This document shows positions 22,627-36,100 of a stretch of 64,000 nt of DNA, in pieces. The notes beneath the pieces are model-generated. The model was not told where the DNA came from. It saw only the letters and a program-made list of their open reading frames with translations, and searched no databases. Position 1 is the stretch's first letter, and every line of letters starts with the position of its first letter. Made by a program: the position numbers and the translations under genes. Origin of the DNA: Atrina japonica. Lineage: Eukaryota > Mollusca > Bivalvia > Pterioida > Pinnidae. The stretch covers positions 610,001-674,000 of the forward strand of contig BROG01000226.1 in NCBI GenBank assembly GCA_030159075.1. The letters are read 5' to 3'.

Positions 22627-23514
22627 AAGCCTGGTTCCAACTGTCGTGCGATCAGCTACGGACACCACGATTGACTATTCGTACCTAATCGCGGAAATTC
22701 TCTTGAATTTCAGGCTTTGGTTACGAAGTGGTGCGAGCTGGTACGTTCATGACCGAATTGTTGCGCTTTGGTGCGATACGGTCACGACTGGTAAATTTCA
22801 AGTAACACGATCTGCCACGATCTGATCGCCCGTTCAGATACGATCTCAACCGATCTGATAGGACTGCCCAATCACGTTAAGATCTCGACCTGACACGATT
22901 ATCACAATCTGAGTGCCCGATTTGGGACGATAGAGTACGTGCAGATACGTTATTTTACGTTAAAGTACGTTACTCACGAACTGATGCGCATGGTTGAGAT
23001 AGAACACGATTGTTGTCGTGATTCTTTCACGATAAAAATTGAGCATGATCTACGGTTGGACTACGACAAGTATATATACAGCCCGACTGGCCATACATTT
23101 ATTATTTCATCCACAAACATTGAGGATGGGGGAATTTGATAGTGACAACGTGACATTTGCTGTTTTGTTTTACTGTCGTATTAGAGGAAGAAAACGAGCA
23201 GCAGCTGCAACCTGAACGGCAGATGACCAGGAGAGCTGCAGAACGGAGGTACTGGGTGCGACCATGGTTAACAGAGGAGAGGAGACAACGACTTGGTCAG
23301 TTCTCCAGCCTCCTTGATACCCAATTGAGACTTGAGGATCCAGGAGCATTCCACAACTTTACAAGGCTTACACCACGTACAGCTCTTTGACGACCAACAC
23401 GACAGCCACGATTGACATGGAGATTTAATAAGATTAGATAGGATCATCCCGATTGGCCCACGAGTAGGACCACGATTTCAATTGTGGCGCGAATCGTGAT
23501 TGTGGGAACATAGA
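22627..23514 (+). mobile_element. Degenerate PIF/Harbinger element with a transposase N-terminal fragment
   Basis: Codons around 23181-23387 encode a HARBI1-type N-terminus: RRAAERRYWVRPWLTEERRQ then RLGQFSSLLDTQLRLEDPGA and FHNFTRLTP, after which a stop (23388-23390) replaces the catalytic domain. RRYWVRPW plus FHNF.RLTP is characteristic of Harbinger nucleases. Flanking DNA on both sides is unusually rich in CGAT/CACGAT motifs. Possible TTA target duplications (22624-22626, 23515-23517) and weakly similar ends (GTTCCAACTGTCGTG versus inverted GTTCCCACAATCACG) suggest a deletion derivative; these boundaries are tentative. The DDE residues are absent, so it is not active on its own. Confidence 0.65.
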
Positions 23515-23524
23515 TTAATACTAT

Positions 23525-23770
23525 ATCTTAAATATGCGAAAATACAAAAGGTCGCCGAATAAGATCTCGCCCTTTCGGCGCGAAACAACAGAAGGTCGCC
23601 AATAAAGAAAGCCGGTAATATACATGTATCGACTTTTCGGGCGAAACGTCGAAAGGTGACCAATGAAAAATAAAATCTCGTCCTTTCGGAGCGAAACAAC
23701 GAAAGGTCGCCATTAAAGAAAGTACATTTATCGACGCGACTTTTCAGGCGAAACAACGGAAGGTCGCCAA
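23525..23770. repeat. Tandem GGTCGCC / GGCGAAAC repeat
   Basis: Four related blocks of roughly 60-90 bp, each with AAAGGTCGCC and a CTTTCGG.GCGAAAC segment, lie between the Harbinger fragment and the acidic-tail ORF. Small frames on the minus strand (FRCFAPKGRDF type) are by-products of the repeat. Confidence 0.6.
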
Positions 23771-23784
23771 TTGGCCTCTAAAGA

Positions 23785-23865
23785 TAGGTTTAGAAACGGA
23801 GGAAGATGATGACGAAGATGAAGTGTTTGTAATGGACCGAGATGTCCCTGAACCACTGTAAACAC
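23785..23865 (+). other. Short exon-like segment resembling the start of MPND exon 2
   Basis: ATAGGTTTAGAAACGGAGGA (23791-23810) followed by an Asp/Glu-coding run matches 28808 onward (ATAGGTTTAGAAATGGAGGA) almost base for base for about 35 bp. The local frame reads GLETEEDDDEDEVFVMDRDV then PEPL and stop. It could be a duplicated piece of MPND exon 2, or the acidic C-terminal tail of a decayed transposon ORF. Confidence 0.35.
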
Positions 23866-25089
23866 TGTGGTTCCCTATTCTATATCATATTAACTGTTAC
23901 ATGGGTAAGTGGAAATTAAAAATACACCCCTGCAGACTGAGAATCAATCAGTTCCCTTACTTATGATTTATTCAGTATATGCTAATATCATTACCGACCC
24001 TTCCAGTGGATGTAGTTGCGCATGTGAGAATGCACAATATTGTTTCTTTGAGTGCATCCGCACGCTCTTCCGACCTGTCTTGGGATAGTGTCCTCCTGAC
24101 AAAATTTTATTTTTCATAATACAGAATTTTATTCTAAAAATAATCAATAAAATTTTGATAGGAGGACAATAGCGACAAAAATCTTTGTAACTTTCTGTAT
24201 GGTGACAATAATCTGACATTAGACGAGAACGAATTCCAAAAAATTATTGAATCAACAAACCGTTTTTAAAGAAAATCTCAACTAACACCTACAGGCCCAC
24301 GTTTAACCAATAGAGTAACCAATCACGAGCTATCTGGAGTCTGTCAAACCCCCCTTTCTGTGCCCCCCACCTATCTCTCACGGCAATTATATGGATGTAT
24401 ATTAGTTTAAACTCTATTTTATTGCTTCAAATCAATATAACATGTAACAGGTGAACAGTATTAATAACAATAGGATTCGGAAACAAGTTTGGCAACTTAT
24501 ATAAATCCGTCTCCTTTAATTTACAATTAATAATGATAATCTTATCCCTTGATTGCCAGGAAGCAATAATCCGTATATTAACAATATATAAATAAGTAAT
24601 ACCTAATCAGATAGCACCAGATGAAAATGATATATATAAATTTATGGTATACATGAGGTAAGAAATAACTTAATAGGAGAGAGAGAGAGAGAGGGGGGTT
24701 AATTTTTGTTCTCTAGCTAGTAACGTAACAATTTAGATACAATGTAAGAATTGTTGATATTCACACAAGTTGTTCATATAATTGAGGAAACACGTGTGCC
24801 TTGATATATAACAATATTAATGTTATTAATGTTATCCAGGTCAGTCGGCATTTCGAAAATCACAGGAACTACTAGAAACCGGTAACTTGTTGAAATATAA
24901 ATCGAAATTTCGTAGGAAGAGGAGGGGGGGGGGGGGGTTGTAGATGTAGAAATACATGTCAATTGGATTGGTAATGTCTACTCGGCTATATTTAATGTTA
25001 CTCAAGTATCAAGCTTTCACTTATATACTACTAGGTAATATTGAAATAATTACGGGTCAATCAAGTACGAGAATCTTTTACTTGCAGTT
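23866..25089. other. Intergenic stretch without genes
   Basis: Nothing recognised apart from a short (AG)n near 24678 and a G-run near 24925. No splice-flanked frame. Confidence 0.4.
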
Positions 25090-25880
25090 ATGTATTTATG
25101 AACCGCTTTGACAATTTCAATGTTGTCTGCTACGTTCAAAGTTAGACTTCCATACAATAAGACATGTTCGGTTTTTGGAAATGGGAGTGGATCTAAATAA
25201 CGCGCACGGGCGGCGGTGTACAGAGGACATTCTAGTAGAAAGTGACGGGTTGTTTCAGGGCTTCCGCAAGTACAGTTAGGGTTATCTATGATATTACGCG
25301 CATAAAGATGAGACTTGAGGGAAATCTGAGTCGTGTGTGAAGTATTTGTTCAATTCGGTTACCTTGAAAGTAGTGGCACGGGACTGTTGAGTGAACGTTT
25401 GAGGTGAGAGAGTGATGGGTTTTCTTGTACTGTTAAAGGGAGATTGTTCCAGAGCTTTATAGTAGATGGGATGAATGAGTTATTGTATAGGTTAGTTTTT
25501 TGTTTTTACTTGTGTAATGTTGTTTGTTTGTCTTGTATGGTAGTTGTGTGTTTCATGTGTCCTAGGCGGTACAAGTGATGATAGATATTCGGGTGTTTGT
25601 TTGTGAACCATTTTATGGAAGTGAATGAGTTTGTGTTTTGGCGTCGGCTGCGTAGTGTCTCCCATCCTGTTTCTATGTATAGTTTTTGAATGTTAGTGAG
25701 TTTAGTGGCTCCTGTTACAATTCGCGCGGCTTCAATGTTTATTTGTTCTACCTTATTAATTAGGTCGTTGGAAAGGTTGTCCCATATTACATCGGCATAA
25801 TCAAGTATTGGCCTAATGTAGGAAAAATATAGTTTCTGTAAAGATTTTCTATCAAGCCTAAATTTAAATTTCCTCATAAC
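25090..25880 (-). pseudogene. Non-LTR retrotransposon 3' fragment (reverse transcriptase C-terminal region)
   Basis: The 25877-25506 frame reads KFKFRLDRKSLQKLYFSYIR then PILDYADVIWDNLSNDLINK and VEQINIEAARIVTGATKLTN, the thumb/post-RT region of Jockey/CR1-like LINE polyproteins. After a stop at about 25506 the same kind of sequence continues (FIPSTIKLWNNLP; later a Cys/His segment NPNCTCGSPETTRHFLLECP and YTAARARYL), typical of the end of such ORF2 proteins. It is broken by stops and frameshifts and truncated 5' before the catalytic YxDD, so it is a dead copy. Confidence 0.85.
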
Positions 25881-27137
25881 TTGTAATCGTAATTATGCCT
25901 TTGACAGAATAGCGTGTACATGATCCGACCACTGGCAATTGCTTATAAAACATAAACATGTAAGATTGATTTTATTTTACTTAAGAGAGACATCCGACGT
26001 GAAAGTACTATGGATCGTGTTACCACGAGAGAAATGTTTAGTTGAGAAGGATGCTAAAGGATGTTGTTGTCCTCATAGACATTAGACAGGATAAAAGTGA
26101 GTATGTAGCTAGTTTTTTTCGGATATCTTATTACTGTTATAATGTAATATCAAATGTTTTCAAATTTAAAATTTAGTTCATCATCAGTTCACCAGTATAT
26201 GTTTTACTTGCCGTGTAAATGTATATACTATTGATACCCAATCGCCCCTTTATTTACTTGTATTTCTTTTATTGTAGGTATGTTTCTATTTACATAAATC
26301 ACATGCATTAGATTTTGTAATAAACATATACAACAGTGGCAGATCTAGAAAATTTTAAAAGTGAGAAAGGTTTGACTTTTAAAAACTGTTTATGTAATCC
26401 ATTTGACGCAATCATCAAAGTAGAGGAGGATTTAAAGTTGGAGAGTGGATATTTAAAATAAATTCGCTGAGCGGAGCGAGACGCGAAAATGTTTGGAAAT
26501 TTGTTTTTAATTTTCCGACTTTTTATAGAAAATTAATGGTTTTACATCTATCTTATCAACTTTAGGGACACTCTCTCCCTGGTCAATACACATATTTCAT
26601 TTTGTTTGTTTGTTTTTTCTTTCTGCCAGTTTTGTTTTGTTTTGTTTTTTGTGCCAGTTTTTTTTTTCCTTTCTTTAAATCCCCTTCTCTGTATTCAGAC
26701 GCAAACACTCACATGGCCCCTCACCCCCATGAATCCTCCACTGGCGCCCTCTATCCGCTATCGTTTCTCGTTAATGGAGCAATCGGAGATGAGCGGAATA
26801 TAACGACCGGTCTTATTCGGGTTAGCGTCTTCCGGTCATGTCAGATTTGTGCAATTTTTGGTTGTTTTGTACCGTACTGGTTTTATTTGCAAATTACTGA
26901 ATAAATAATACTAAATCAATGTTACTAAAACTAACTTAAAATCGTGGAACATAATATAGGTAAATGTGGATCGACGTTACCTTTCACTTTCAAATAAAAA
27001 AAAATGTTTTGTATTTGCCGCGGTACTGCTCTAAACAGGAAGCACATGTAAACAAAGAGAGGATTGTTTGTGTTTGTGAATGTCGATCGTATTTTGAATG
27101 CCATTTATGGTTTATTGCAGCGTGTAAGCTGGCCAAC

Positions 27138-27141
27138 ATGG
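27138..27141 (+). CDS. MPND: MPND exon 1, inferred start codon
   Basis: GGCCAACATGG followed by GTGAGG: a good Kozak context (A at -3, G at +4) directly abutting a splice donor. Joining G to the TT that opens exon 2 gives M-V-D-V-K-K-P in the correct frame. This is inferred from phase and context only; no conserved residue proves it. Confidence 0.45.
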
Positions 27142-30100
27142 GTGAGGATATTCTAATGGTTGCATGAATTGATCCGACATGAATCGTCATCAATGCAAAC
27201 ATTTTCAGTACTTTAAAAATAATTCGAGATATTTTTGGTGAAGCTATCCCTCTTGTTCAGCATCTTGCAATTGTTGTTAAGCCGGTTTCGATGTATCAAA
27301 CAATGCAGCATGTATAACATGGCAGAAGACACCAATTTTGAATATTTTTTTTATCTGATTATAATGTATATTCTAAAATCCTGGGAATAAACTGATAGGA
27401 AAGAATTAACAAACGCCCCCTGATTCAAATTTAATGAAAATAATGCTTACATGATGAGATTACAAGTTAAGAAATGTCAGTAGGTACTGACTATTGAGAA
27501 ACTAATATAATTTCTACCACTGTCATATTGAAAGTAAAACACTGGTGCATGTCCATAGTGTTCAAGTGGTAGTAGGCAAGGAAAAATGTGTGGCCAGACT
27601 GGGATTTGAACCCAGGACCTTCCTAACACCAGCAGGATGCTCTTACCAACTGGGCCGACACCCTCTGCACCGCTAAACTCCCCCCCCCCCCCTTGACAAG
27701 ATTTCTGACCCCAGAAATCAACGAGACTTCTTAACACAACACCACAGTGGGTTATTTAGTTGGGTGCCATATGTAGTAGGCGAGGAAAAATGTGCGGCCA
27801 AACCGGGAATACCCAGCACCCTCCTAACACCAGCAGGACACTTTTACCAACTCGGCCATCTGGGCTGACACCCTCTGCACTGCTACAAAGTGATAAGGTT
27901 TCAGTCAGCAAAGGGGAATAACTCTTGTACCAAGCACTTATAATTCTAACTCTCCTTAAGCATTTATCATTATGTCACTGTCAGATGAAAATGATACATT
28001 ACAGTGTTGCTACATAAGTTCTGGACTTGTCATGTCTCCTTGGTGAATCAGTTAAGAGGCCACTTAAGTAAAAATATTAACATGTATCAGAAGAAAAAAA
28101 GGCAATGATACCTTTCATGATAGACCTCCATCCTGAGGTCACACACAAATGAAAACCATGGATCCTTCATGGAAGCCATTATGACAGTGTGAAAAGAAAA
28201 GTCATTGAAGAAAATATTCATAAAAAAATTTTGAAGACTAAAAGATGCCAATAACTTTGATTGGTGAAATTGAGCATTTGATTTTGTTCAAAAGTAACCC
28301 TTTTCTATAATATAAATTAAGGCAATGCCATGAAAGCGAGCGCAGCTCCTTGTTTTACAGATCCAGGAAATAACATTCATCAGCAGACTATAAGGTCTTA
28401 CAAGAGCAATACCCGTTCCACAAATTGACGCAGTGTGATTGTGATGTCAGATATTTAGAACATTGGCACATCCGGCAGAAATTTCATAAGAGAAAGTCTC
28501 CTAAATGTTTGATTTGAATACGTTTTTGTGAAGAGTGACTAGTTAAGCGTCGGGTTAATGAATTAAAATTTGATGAAGGTATTTGGATTGTACACATGTA
28601 CAGCTCATTTTCTACCTCCTTACCATAAAGAGCTCACATCACTCGCTTATTAATGGCGTTCTTAGTTTCACAGAATTTCTTATTTAATTTATTCATATTG
28701 ATAATTCATAAAATTAAATTTCAATTAAAATATTGTCCCTTCATATAGAGAAAAACCTGTGAATCTATTTTTTAATCATTGTAGTTGATGTAAAGAAGCC
28801 TCAAAATATAGGTTTAGAAATGGAGGAAGATGATGATGATGAGGAGGAGGAGGAAGAGGAAGTAATGTCTGAAGATGAAAAGACAGACACATTAGCTAAG
28901 GCGGCCATTACCGGCAGATGTGTCACATTACAAATGCTGATTGCCGAGAAAATAATTGAACCAGGACCAACTGTATTGTCTCTCAAATACCTGGTAAGAT
29001 TGAAATCATACATACCTACACAGGTAAAACACAAATACCTGGTAAGACTTAAATCATACACTGATAAAACCTACACAGGTAAAACACAAATACCTGGTAA
29101 GACTTAAATCATACACTGACAAAACCTATACAGGTAAAACACAAATACCTGGTAAGACTTAAATCATACACTGATAAAACCTATACAGGTAAAACACAAA
29201 TACCTGGTAAGACTTAAATCATACACTGATAAAACCTACACAGGTAAAACACAAATACCTGGTAAGACTTAAATCATACACTGATAAAACCTACACAGGT
29301 AAAACACAAATACCTGGTAAGACTTAAATCATACACTGATAAAACCTACACAGGTAAAACACAAATACCTGGTAAGACTTAAATCATATGAATGAATGAA
29401 ATTGGTGTACCTTGGATGATAATGACATGCACATACATATTTAGAAATACGGGCAGCTAAATTATAATTCGGTTACATAAAATGATGTTGACAGTTATTT
29501 AGATATAGAAATTCCAAATTCCAAATTGAAATCAGCATTGACATTTAAATTATTGTTTCGAATAAACAACTTGTCAACACCTTTACAAATTAGAGCAGCA
29601 ATTGCAGCTGCAAAGTTAAAAGGGTCAACATCTATCATCACCACTCTTAATAAACAAGTTTTGATTGTAATGTTAAATATATAATGTACTAAAAATTGTA
29701 CTAATTTGATGGTGTAAAAGGGTTACTAGAGATTAGGTTTTGACAGATTTTGATAAAGTCAGCGCCAGTATTCCTACAATTGTATGTTGCACAGATGTGA
29801 GAGGAAGCTTCTGGAACTTTGGTGTTTTACGTCGGTTGAATTTCCAAATTATATAAAAGCATCAAGGTTCCAAAAGCGAGAGAGACCGATTTGAGAGCGA
29901 AAGAGAGAAAGCCACTACTCTCTATATGATTGTTACCAATGCTGCATCTCCAAATAAAAGACTATACGATCAACGACTGTTATTGATATCTGTACAAAGG
30001 GGAGAAGGTTACAGGTATCTCTATATTATTTTTGCTTCAATTTCTTCAGGGGAGACGATTTATTGCTGATTTACTAGTGGATGGAAAGATTCAGATGCCA

Positions 30101-33100
30101 GGAACGAAGGAGACATTTACCTCCCCTAGTTCTTGGGCCATGCATTGTAAACGCCAAGTAAACCCAAACAAAAAATCCGGATGCGGCTGGGCATCTGTAA
30201 GTATACAGAAGTTTAAACCTCAAAAAAAAAAAATTTGGTGCATACTGAAATGCATGTAGCGTTATCAGATACATGTGGCGTTTGTATTTTCCAGGTGACT
30301 TTTAAAGATTCAAAATACAAAATTCACCACCTGTTGCACTCTGTAGTGATATGGTGTGTAACAAACTTTTTCTCATAAACACTTTAAGAGTTAAGTGGCA
30401 TCTTAAGGGTAAGAATGCCAAAAGTTGTGAACTTTTGACCTTTTTTCTCGTAGTACTTAGAGGGAGACGAGGGTGACTATTTAGACCTCTTTAGTTTTTT
30501 GCATTATGTTTATCCTTTCATCTCCAAGGATCTTTGTATGTTGCACATTTTCTGGTGTTGTGGATCAGTCAATTATACTCTGTAGGGTTGTAAGGGTTAA
30601 ATGAATTGTTCAAGAACAGTTTTGTATAAAATGTTTAAAATATGAAAATGATAACAAATTTGTATTATTTCATCTAAAATTATATTGTAAAGGTCATGTA
30701 CAAAGGAAAAAAGCTAGATGTATGGAAAGCTGCCTGGTTCCGGAAACATCGACCTTGTAGTCCTGCACGGAGTCAGGAAAATCTAAGGGAGGTATGTCTT
30801 TCTGATAAATATAATATGATTGGTTGATTTTGCAAAGAAATTTTCCTACCTCCTAAATTTGGGATCCAGAGTCTGAAAAACTGAGAAAATACTTTATTCT
30901 TTATTTTGAAATTCAAAATTGGGAATTTTAGCATATATTTTGGGGGAAAATACAAGCTATTTTCACATTACAAGACTCCAAAACAGGTTAGGAAAACCAC
31001 GTTTAAGTGGTATAGAATTTTACATACCATATTTGTCCTTAAAAGGGCACCTGCTCTTAGAAGGGGGCCTCTGGATTTTTTTTTCGTGCAGATCTATTGT
31101 AAAAATAAATTTGTCATTTTATTTTTAGTTTAGATCATCAAATTTCATCTTTTTTGTCTTTTTGGTACAATAAATATCAAATATTTTGTTTATTGTTTCC
31201 CCTCAAAATTACTTCCGTGGATGCAGTGAGATCACCATTGTTCATCAACAAAAATTTAATTAGTACAAAGAATTACATACATGGTAGATAAGTTTGCATA
31301 GCGAAGTATTTTACCACTTTTTGCAACGCAATCAAAATTTGCGCCTTTATAAGTACAAATATGGTAAGTACGAGGAAATAAACAACTGTGAAACTAGTAT
31401 CATGCATTTTGAGCTATGGATTAATGCTGATGTATTATCTACCCTCTAGTTTGTTCTGTCTAACTTGAGAATTTCATGAGGTCATACAGACTGTTGTCCA
31501 TTTTCACAAATGCAAGTCTTTTTCGAAATGCTGCTCTAAAATGAACAAACAAAAAATTACATACAAAAATGTGCATTTCCATGTTAAAGAAAAGGACATA
31601 TTTTGTAATTGTTCTTTAATCACAAAGTCATACTCTCATCATTACAGTCTCCAAGATCACCTTGGGGTGCCAAGGATGACAACAACGATGCCAGGGCAGA
31701 ACAAAACGGAAAAGTCTCATCCAGAGTTGTAGAAGAAAACCCAGCAACTGACAATAAACTAGATACCTCAACTGAACCTCATGACCCTGCCCCAAAGCCC
31801 GCCCACACAAGCACACCTGTCCAGAACGGAAGATCTAATTCAACTTCATCCGTCAGGTATCAACAAGTGCTCTTTACAGATAGGATACAAAATGTGCAAT
31901 TTAACTTTAGTTATTTATTTTATTTCTTTTGTAATTGTTTCTTTTGTCATATTTTGTGCAGCTTGATGCATACATGGAAATTTTCGCTCCAAGTTATTTT
32001 CTCCTTTTTTATCACAGAAAACACATTCAACTTGAATTCACTTTAAATTTGCCCTGAATCACCATGGTCTAATGTGTATTATGTACATCTGTGCTTCATT
32101 TATTTAGTTTGAAAATTTGGCTTTCATTTTAAATTTGCCCTCTCATTTAAAGGCAGAAATGGCAAAAATAAAACAGAGTGAAAATTAGCAGGTGTACAGT
32201 ATTTTTATGCTTACCTGAATGATACAAGTATTACAACTAATCAATTTCCATTTCTTCATTTTCTGCTTCAAATTGCATCAAATTTAGTACATAGCAATTC
32301 TGTTGTTATGGTTACGAGGATTATGATTTGTGTGATGCTTTGGCCATTGTTTTTATTGAAAGGACAGGGATGTGGATGTGTGTGTCTGTCTGTGTGCTTG
32401 TGCATGCATGCATGATTATGCAGTGGAACCTGTCTTGAGAGACCACTCCTGTAAAAGACCACCTGTCATGTCAGATAGTATTCTGGAAACCACTTAGTTA
32501 AATAATCTGTTAGGAGAGACCACCTGTCTTGAAAGACCACATTTCAGTGACAGATGCAGTGGTCACTTTAGATATGGTCCACAGTACTCATAATTAAATT
32601 ATATTTTAAATTTTTTTTCCAAGGTCCAGTGACTCAACAGTGAATGGATTTCAAGAGGAAGGTAAATATTTCAGATTTCTTATACAAACACTAGAGAAGT
32701 CTGTAGTCAGCTGGTTAAAGCAAAAGACTTAACTCAATAGTAGCCATTTTGTTAAGTTACTTGTAGTACATAATGTACTAGTTTGACAAACAACTGGACT
32801 TATGCCAATGTAGTGAGAGTTTAGTCACAGCTGACTCGTGACTTTAACACATCTAGCTTATCATAGAACTCCAGGCATTTAAAGTCACAGCTGACTCGTG
32901 ACTTTAACACACCTAGCTTAACATAGAACCTCATTTTTTTAAGTCACAGTTGACTCGTGACTTTAACACACCTAGCTTATCATAGGACCTTTGTAGCATA
33001 TTGACTGAAGTAACATAGTAATTCAAATCTTGTAGATAACCAAATTTTCACTGAGTGAAAACAAAAAAGATATAATTTACAGTTTTTCTAACATTTTGAT

Positions 33101-36100
33101 TAAGATGCATGTTCTGTACAAAAATTATTTCTTTATTATTAAAATTGTCCAGGAAATCTTTCTCATAAGATTAATCATTGTTTATTGTTATGGCAGGGGG
33201 TTCTGTCATGGTAACTCAATACAGACATTTGCATATTAAGTGACTGTATAGTCATGGTCACCTGTCAGGTAAAACAGGGAGTCATCAATACAGGGCTTTG
33301 TATGGCTAGGGGCTGTATAACCATGATCACTTGTCAGGTAAAGGGAGACATGAATACAGGCCTTTGTATGGCTAGGGGCTGTATAACCATGATCACTTGT
33401 CAGGTAAAGGGAGACATGAATACAGGCCTTTGTGTATTTAGGGGCTGTATAACCATGATCACTTGTCAGGTAAAGGGAGACATGAATACAGGCCTTTGTG
33501 TATTTAGGGGCTGTATAACCATGATCACTTGTCAGGTAAAGGGAGACATGAATACAGGCCTTTGTGTATTTAGGGGCTGTATAATCATGGTCACCTGTCA
33601 GGTAAAACAGGGAGACATGAATACAGACTTTTGTTTATTTAGGGGCTGTATTATCATGGTCACTTGTCAGGTAAAACAGGGAGTCGTGAATACAGACTTT
33701 GATATATTTAGGGGTCGTATAACCATGATCACATGTCAGGTAAATAGGCATTCATGAATACAGACTTTTGCATATATAGGGACTGTATAATCATGGTCAC
33801 ATGTCAGGTAAATAGGCAGTCATGAATACAGACCTTTGCATATACAGGGACTGTATAATCATGGACACCTGTCAGGTAAAACAGGGAAACATGTAATGCA
33901 GACCATTTTTACAGAATATTATTGGATAGCCTGATGTATGGTCACAGAGAGTCACTATGACGTCTAGACTGTACACTCTATATGGTATACTTTTCTAACA
34001 ACATTTTATATAGATCACATAGATAATGAATTTAGTTTGTTGTTGTTTAACATCCCGCCAAGAATTTAACACTTATACATACAGAGAAGTCACAGGTGAA
34101 GTGTCACAAATTTTGACTTGTGATATGGAATATTTTCAATGCAATGAGAGTTCTCTTATGTGCCAAGGCTTCCCAATCTTTCGATTAAGATCGGTTGAGG
34201 TCAGGTGTACCGGCATCTAGTGCTCATGCATCAGCTTACCTTGCATATAGGTTTTATGATTCCCAGTTGTGCTTCAGAGGCAGGTTTAGTTCCCTGTGTT
34301 TTTCAAAATATGGCCATATTTTGGTTTATCTATAGTCTATCTATTTTCGATGCTGTTGTTAGGAGTATCATATTGGGAAGCATAAAATTTGTTGGTATGC
34401 AGTCAGCTTTGTAATATTTGAAAACAATCCAAGGATCTTTTACCCTATCTTATGGAGCCGATATAAAGCCACATTCCCAATGCAAAATCAATGCATTTTT
34501 TCCAAATTTGCAGTCAGAATTTCTCAACTGAAGTAAAATGACAAAGAGATTATTGTATTTTTACATAGCTTTGTATATTTCTCGATTTCCCAATTTCAAC
34601 AAAATGTTGCTAAAATTCCCAATTCAAAAAGTCCAGGCCCCATTCCCAAAACAAAGTGGTAAAGCCATGTCTTCTATTTTGTTTGAAATTTATACTAAAG
34701 CATTAAGAATTGAGAGTTTGTTTTAATGGTTTTTTTCTCTTCTTATTCCAGCCTTAAATTTGTCCATAAAAGGTCCAAACAGTAACATTCAGTCCAGTCC
34801 TTGTCAGGAAACCAACAATAATTGTAATGAAAGAATATCGGTGAAACATTCCTCCTTAAAAAAGCGAAGCCAAAATGTGTAAGTATCCCAGACAGTATAA
34901 ACTAAATGTGACATGTGTTAATAGAGATTCCACAACGAATGTTAGTCGATTATCATGTTTATTTAACTCGAGTTAGTCAATTTTCAAAATTTGAAAAGAC
35001 ACGAGGTTTACCATGGCTTTCAGAATGCAGTACATATTTATATCAGTCATGATTCAGATATGCGTAGATCTACATAGACATATATTTAAGAAATGGGAGA
35101 AAAATAATCTTCCCCTATTTTGAGTATATGACAAAGGAATCTCAATCCTCTGGATAAGATTCATGTATGACAAACCCTAGGCATGCTTTGGTTTTGTCAT
35201 TCAAGAATCTTACCCTCGGATTGAGATTCCTTTGGCATACCCTTAAGGTAGGGGTAGATTCTATTAATCACCATTTGTCACCTTCTGAATAAAATCATCT
35301 TGTTTTCATTGGTCAATTGACGAAACCTATCTCACCGTATGCCCCTAATCAGGTGGCATATATTTTCCGTATCTACTGTCTGATGCACGGTCACATAATC
35401 TGTGATGTCATGCGATTGTCATGAGATGCTATATGATTGTAATCATGTAATGGCCCAAAAAGCACTGTTTGCAATAAAAAGGGTTTGTCTGTTAGGAGTA
35501 AAAAAGGGTATCTGTAATTTTCTGTTGAATGTTCTAAAAGTGACAAATTCATTATCCACGTTGTCATACGGATGATACGATTTCATATCATATGCCAGAG
35601 TTCTCAGGGAATTCGGAACTGCAGCATGTGATATCAAACCATATTACCTGTATGACAATGTAGATAACTAATATTATCACAATATCATGGTAAATGAAAA
35701 GTGTATCACCATGTATCATGATATATCAGATTTTAAGAACATTCAGTGTAACGTTGGAAATATTAGTGTGAAACACAGAAACAGTGAATGTAGAACTACT
35801 AATTATTCATTACATCCTGTACATTGGTGGCTTATTTTAGACAAAAGAGATCATTTGTTGATATAACGTTAAGGTGACACTGACAAATACTGATATACTA
35901 ATTAAAAAACTAACATAATGTGAAACATTGATATTTTTTTTGTATCGATATATCGTATTACTATTGTCAGATATAAAATCACAGTATGTCGTTGTATCGA
36001 TGTATTATAACATCATTACATGTTAGAATCATAATAATATTTATCACTTTGGTTATGACCTTCATGATAATTTGATACTTTTCGTAAATCTTTTTGTCAC

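Larger units (their letters stand above)
20883..27137. other. Intergenic spacer between divergent COPS8 and MPND
   Basis: Holds both genes' upstream regions. No TATA box or other promoter element can be assigned with confidence. Contents are listed separately: poly-C tract, local duplication with a TRIM, (AG)n, Harbinger fragment, GGTCGCC repeats, LINE fragment. The long 21014-21691 frame spans the poly-C tract and is not credible. Confidence 0.6.
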
